Assembly: GCA_964396165.1 (NCBI GenBank)
Contig: CAYNEF010000015.1
Location: 11,321 to 75,320, forward strand
Direction: 5' to 3'
Length of the DNA: 64,000 nt
Source: CALCZU01 sp964396165
GTDB taxonomy: Bacteria > Bdellovibrionota > FAC87 > UBA2466
The stretch's first letter is position 1. The number at the start of each line of letters is the position of its first letter. Positions 60,306-64,000 of this stretch are shown piece by piece. The notes below the pieces were generated by a model. That model was not told where the DNA came from, ran no database searches, and saw nothing but the letters and a program-made list of their open reading frames with translations. A program made the translations under genes and the position numbers.

Positions 60306-61553
60306 GTGTTGAAGTTTGAATATAAGGCAATTGACCCCGCGGGTAAAGAAGTCACTTCCAGCATTTCTGGTGATACGGAAGCGGATGTAGTGCGTTTATT
60401 GTCCGAAAAAAATCTCACAGTACTTGATATCCAGGAAGCTAAGGGAAAAGCAAATTCAGAAAATGAATTTGGTGAGCCTATCGAAGAAGTTTCTGGAAAG
60501 TTTGCGTCCGCCATTTCGATGAAAGTAATTCTTACGTTTTACGAACAACTGAGTTTTCTTTTAGGCGCGGGCATTCCCATCCACTTGAGCCTGAAAATGA
60601 CAATGGATAATACTAAAGAAGCGCAGCTTGTAAAAATCATCAAGCGCATGCTCTTTGATCTGACAGAAGGCGTGACCTTCTCGGCATCGTTAAGAAAATA
60701 CCCCAAGCATTTCCCTTCCCTGCACATGCATGTGATTTCAGTGGGCGAAAAAACTGGAACGATGGAAAAGAGTTTGATCCAACTTGTAGAACTTACCAAG
60801 GAAAGACTCGAACTGGAATCGCAGGCGATTAAAGCTGCGGCCTATCCGCTTTTTATTTTCTGCGTGTCCATGACGCTGGCATTAGGGATGATACTCGTTG
60901 TATTTCCGAAATTTGAAGACATGTTTTCTTCCTTCGAAGCGAAACTGCCTTTTATCACCATGATGATGATGAAAGTAAGTCATATCGCGACAGATAACAC
61001 TATGACTGTCCTGCTTTCAGTATTTGGACTGATGGCGTCGGTGATCTACTTTTTTGTCAGCCCCTCGCAATTTGAGACAAGAGAAAAAGTAATGCTCTCG
61101 CTTCCGATTGTCAGAGATATCTATTTATCCTTGTTCGTTTCTCAATTTAGCAAAACTCTGAGTTCCACTTTGAAATCCGGTATTCCCTTACTCGATGGGC
61201 TTCTCATTTGTCGCCAGACATTGATGGGTGGAAGAAGACAGCAATTCTTAGACGCGCTTATCAAGGGAGTTCGCGAAGGTGTTCCCATGTCTATTGCGAT
61301 GGAAAGATATGGAATGGTACCAGAACTTGTTTGGCAATTAACTACTGTCGGCGAAAAGACAGGACAGATGGGTTTGATTATGGACAACCTATTTACCTTT
61401 TACAAAAAACGCTACCAAGACTTGATGACAAGTCTTACGAGCATATTGCAACCCGCGATGATGTTCGGGGCAGCAATTTTCGTGGGCGTAATGGCTGGAG
61501 CTTTATTTATTCCTATTTTCAAAATGGGAACAAACATGAAGAGGCCTGATTAA
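60306..61553 (+). CDS. gspF: Type II secretion inner-membrane platform GspF
   Basis: 415 aa. Starts GTG 60306 with AAGGAG six bases upstream. Two T2SSF domains with three transmembrane helices; motifs FYEQLSFLLGAGIPIHLSL and GEKTGTMEKSL then VGEKTGQMG. First of three contiguous genes. Confidence 0.94.
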   Translation: MLKFEYKAIDPAGKEVTSSISGDTEADVVRLLSEKNLTVLDIQEAKGKANSENEFGEPIEEVSGKFASAISMKVILTFYEQLSFLLGAGIPIHLSLKMTMDNTKEAQLVKIIKRMLFDLTEGVTFSASLRKYPKHFPSLHMHVISVGEKTGTMEKSLIQLVELTKERLELESQAIKAAAYPLFIFCVSMTLALGMILVVFPKFEDMFSSFEAKLPFITMMMMKVSHIATDNTMTVLLSVFGLMASVIYFFVSPSQFETREKVMLSLPIVRDIYLSLFVSQFSKTLSSTLKSGIPLLDGLLICRQTLMGGRRQQFLDALIKGVREGVPMSIAMERYGMVPELVWQLTTVGEKTGQMGLIMDNLFTFYKKRYQDLMTSLTSILQPAMMFGAAIFVGVMAGALFIPIFKMGTNMKRPD

Positions 61554-62495
61554 ATGGCATTGGCGACTGCAAAAAAGAATCCAAAAGTTCTGGTGATCGT
61601 GGGTATCGCCATACTTTTTGGTTTGTACCAGTTAGCCTCCCCATTTTTGGAAGAAACAAGTCGAATGGAAGAAGAGAGTAAGAAATTAGGCGAACAGATA
61701 GATTCCATCCAAAAAGATTCCGCTTTTTTTAGTAAAACGTGGGAAGAGGAAATCGTAGCGAAAGAAAAAGAATTAAATCTAACGTTTCCAGAAAAAATTT
61801 CGACGCAATCTATCATCCGGTATTTCGGTACTGATTTTGAAAAAACACACGCAGGCGTAAGTTTCACCAATCTACTGCCTGCTTCTCCATCAGTCGCAAA
61901 CATCAAAGTCGATCCAGAAAATCCGAATATCAAGCCTCGTGTTGTAAAAACCCAAATCAAAGCCTTTCTGCCACCACAAATGCTTCTTGAGTATCTCGAG
62001 TACGTGGAAAAATATCCGGGAGTCTGGGATATCTCAGATTTTACAGCGCTATCGGTGTCCAACGGAAAAAAGAGTGTCATCAGCATGGACGTTTCTCTTG
62101 ATTTGTACATGCAGCCAAAAGATTGGGTAAAAAAAGAAGATCCTACAAAAAAACTGGACAACAATAAGGAAGACAAAAGAGAACTTGCAGGCGACACAAG
62201 CGACGCTTCTCCCAATCAAACGATGGCATGGTTTGAAACAGAAGACTTAAAAGAAAAACCTGTGGACGAGGAAGCTGAAAAAAAACTTGAAACAAAAGAA
62301 CCTCCTAAACCAGTAAAGTTGCCTCCTCCGGCATTTACTATCAAGCAGTTTATGGGCACAGGAATCGTAGTAGGCGATGACTTATATGAAGAAGGTGACG
62401 CAGTCGAAGGTTGGCGCGTTATAAAAATTAATAAAATAGAAAAATTTGTAATTTTAAAAAAATCGACGACAGCATACAAGGTGGTAATCCCATGA
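61554..62495 (+). CDS. PilO/GspM-like to PilP/GspC-like fusion
   Basis: 313 aa, directly after the gspF stop. One transmembrane helix (about 12-30), coiled coil, a PilO/GspM-like domain (about 75-185), a charged linker, and a C-terminal GspC/PilP homology-region-like domain (FMGTGIVVGDDLYEEGDAVEGWRVIKINKIEKFVIL). It would span the periplasm to the secretin. Overlaps the secretin gene by ATGA. Confidence 0.75.
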   Translation: MALATAKKNPKVLVIVGIAILFGLYQLASPFLEETSRMEEESKKLGEQIDSIQKDSAFFSKTWEEEIVAKEKELNLTFPEKISTQSIIRYFGTDFEKTHAGVSFTNLLPASPSVANIKVDPENPNIKPRVVKTQIKAFLPPQMLLEYLEYVEKYPGVWDISDFTALSVSNGKKSVISMDVSLDLYMQPKDWVKKEDPTKKLDNNKEDKRELAGDTSDASPNQTMAWFETEDLKEKPVDEEAEKKLETKEPPKPVKLPPPAFTIKQFMGTGIVVGDDLYEEGDAVEGWRVIKINKIEKFVILKKSTTAYKVVIP

Positions 62496-63973
62496 AAAAA
62501 CTACTCATTAGTCTCACTTGCTTTTTAAGCATGTCATATGGTCAAGAGAAAAATACCTTTTTTGTTTCCAGCTTTTTAGAAAGCGATGAAAAAGGGGACA
62601 GACTGATTCTCAGATTCGAAGAAGAAGTTCCCCCCTACACGACCTACTACTCGAAAACAAAAAATGCTGCCGAAATCAGATGGAAAGGCGGCTCGCAAAC
62701 GACATACATGAAAAAGTATGATTTTAACTCACCCACGAACCCTTTTAAGAAAGTGATCGTATATAACGATGCAAACAAACAAAAAGGCGTGCTTCAGATG
62801 TGGTTTAAAAAAATGCAGGACTTTAATTTTAAAAGAAGAAATTCTGGTGAGTTAGTTCTGGAGTTAAACGATACTCAGTCTGCTAAGAGATCTATAGCTA
62901 CGACAAATACAAATCCCAAACCGGTAGTCACTAAAAGGGTGACTATCAATGTTAAGCAAGCCTCTCTTGAAAAACTCCTCAGAAATATCGCCAGTGAAGT
63001 GCAAAAAAGCATGGTCTTTAATGATGATGTGAATGGAACAGTATCGGTAAACGTAAAAGACCTGCCCTATGAAGATGCAGTAGATACTATTTTACGCCCC
63101 ACGAAATACCGCGCTGAGCACACAAAAGACGGCACTATCATTCGCTCCGCCAAAGATGGAAAGGCATTTAAGATTTTTCATTTGAAATACGTGGATGCAA
63201 ACCTGATTTTAAAAAGTGTGCAGGATCTGGCAAAAGACGGTCAGATCACGATTGATCCCCATACAAATACTGTGTTTATAGCAGATACAGTTGAAAGTCT
63301 TTCTCAAGTTGAACGAATGCTGCACGAACTCGATCAACCTACTCGTCAAGTGGAAGTAGAATCTGCAATCGTAGAACTGCAGGCTTCAGATGACAGAACA
63401 TTGGGTTTTGATGTCTTAGGAAATGTCCATTCCGGATCTGATATGGATTCCCAAGTCGTAAACACCATCACACAGAACAAAATTTCTCCCTTTGACCCCC
63501 CGGCAGCCAATCCCAAAGGATGGTTTGTGGGATTAACCTGGAAGAGCGTACAGGGAGTATTGGGTGCTCTTTCCGTAAATGGAAAGTTGTCCGTTCTTGC
63601 AAGACCCAGAGTGGTGGCTCTAAATGATCAGGAAGCAAGCGTACTGATAGGGCAAAAAATTGGTTACAAAACATCAACTGTTTCCGCAACTGGTGGGGTC
63701 GTTGAAGACGTGAAATTTTTGACTGTGGGTACGCAGCTAAGACTCACTCCTCATATCACCATGAATGATGATATTCTTCTGAAAATCAAACCTGAGTTAA
63801 GCGATGGGCAAATCGACTCTAAAACACTTGTTCCGACAGAAAAGACTACTACTGCTGAAACCAAAGTATTAATCAAAGATGGCCAGACAATCGTCATGGG
63901 CGGTCTTTTAAGAGATAGAACGGAAAAAGTGGAAAATAAAGTTCCTCGTATAAACGGCCCTTGTGTCAACTGA
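62492..63973 (+). CDS. gspD: Secretin GspD/PilQ, apparently frameshifted near its 3' end
   Basis: 493 aa before a premature TGA at 63971. Signal peptide, an AMIN-like N-terminal region, N-domains (about 140-275) and the secretin core (VEVESAIVELQ, ARPRVVALNDQEASVLIGQKIGY, GQTIVMGGLLRD). The end should read VPxxGxIPLxxxxFxRDSF; frame 1 stops at VPRINGPCVN, while another frame continues LVSTEIFHRDSFLK to the window edge. Either a real frameshift or a sequencing error. Confidence 0.85.
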   Translation: MKKLLISLTCFLSMSYGQEKNTFFVSSFLESDEKGDRLILRFEEEVPPYTTYYSKTKNAAEIRWKGGSQTTYMKKYDFNSPTNPFKKVIVYNDANKQKGVLQMWFKKMQDFNFKRRNSGELVLELNDTQSAKRSIATTNTNPKPVVTKRVTINVKQASLEKLLRNIASEVQKSMVFNDDVNGTVSVNVKDLPYEDAVDTILRPTKYRAEHTKDGTIIRSAKDGKAFKIFHLKYVDANLILKSVQDLAKDGQITIDPHTNTVFIADTVESLSQVERMLHELDQPTRQVEVESAIVELQASDDRTLGFDVLGNVHSGSDMDSQVVNTITQNKISPFDPPAANPKGWFVGLTWKSVQGVLGALSVNGKLSVLARPRVVALNDQEASVLIGQKIGYKTSTVSATGGVVEDVKFLTVGTQLRLTPHITMNDDILLKIKPELSDGQIDSKTLVPTEKTTTAETKVLIKDGQTIVMGGLLRDRTEKVENKVPRINGPCVN

Positions 63974-64000
63974 GATTTTTCATAGAGATTCTTTTTTAAA

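Overview
The window reads as chromosome of a flagellated Gram-negative (diderm) bacterium, moderately A+T-rich by eye. The envelope evidence is LPS genes (heptosyltransferase-like, Kdo transferase WaaA), several predicted beta-barrel outer-membrane proteins, flagellar L- and P-ring genes, and many lipoproteins and signal-peptide proteins. The combination of FliW-CsrA, FlgM, sigma-54-type promoters, a cdaA-cdaR-glmM cluster, a delta-type REP-associated transposase and very many small secreted proteins suggests a Bdellovibrionota/deltaproteobacteria-like lineage. That placement is inference from gene content, not proof. GTG and TTG starts are common.

Layout. 1-9.5 kb (minus strand): nnr, glmM, cdaR, cdaA (c-di-AMP synthesis and cell-wall precursor control), ftsH, tilS, a GYF-domain membrane protein, suhB and a secreted protein. 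9.6-15.9 kb: a Rossmann-like unknown, argS with a degenerate HIGH motif, two LPS genes, a DUF218 protein and rpmB with a strong terminator. 16-25 kb: a minimal sigma-54 activator overlapping an outer-membrane protein gene, the ribE-ribBA-ribH operon followed by an unlisted 50-codon micro-ORF, a GT4 glycosyltransferase, a Nudix hydrolase and secreted proteins. 25-34 kb: an accessory-looking run of lipoproteins and secreted proteins, a Crp-like regulator, one tRNA(CAT), a lone tyrosine recombinase and an ArfB-like release factor. 34-38 kb: a polysaccharide co-polymerase/BY-kinase, an envelope protein and a lytic transglycosylase.

38-46.7 kb holds a flagellar operon (flgF-flgG-flgA-flgH-flgI-flgJ-flgM-flgN-flgK-flgL-csrA-fliW), led by a near-consensus sigma-54 promoter with possible activator sites upstream. 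Rod, ring and hook-junction parts sit with the FlgM anti-sigma factor and the FliW/CsrA switch. A second strong sigma-54-type promoter drives a secreted Pro/Asn/Tyr-repeat protein near 29.7 kb.

46.7-49.3 kb is the most unusual stretch. It has a 207-bp nested palindrome with perfect 27-bp arms, a REP-associated (HUH/Y1) transposase, a SpeD homologue lacking a normally conserved His, a truncated spermidine-synthase-like membrane domain that seems to have lost one T in a homopolymer, and a second palindrome with perfect 30-bp arms that starts where the coding similarity stops.

52.7-64 kb encodes a type II secretion/type IV pilus-like machine: pseudopilins G, K-like, J-like and I-like, then gspE, gspF, a PilO-PilP-like fusion and a secretin. 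A histidine kinase/response regulator pair lies among them. The J- and K-like pseudopilins share a homologous C-terminal beta-sandwich-like extension. The secretin has an apparent frameshift about 40 bp from the right edge.
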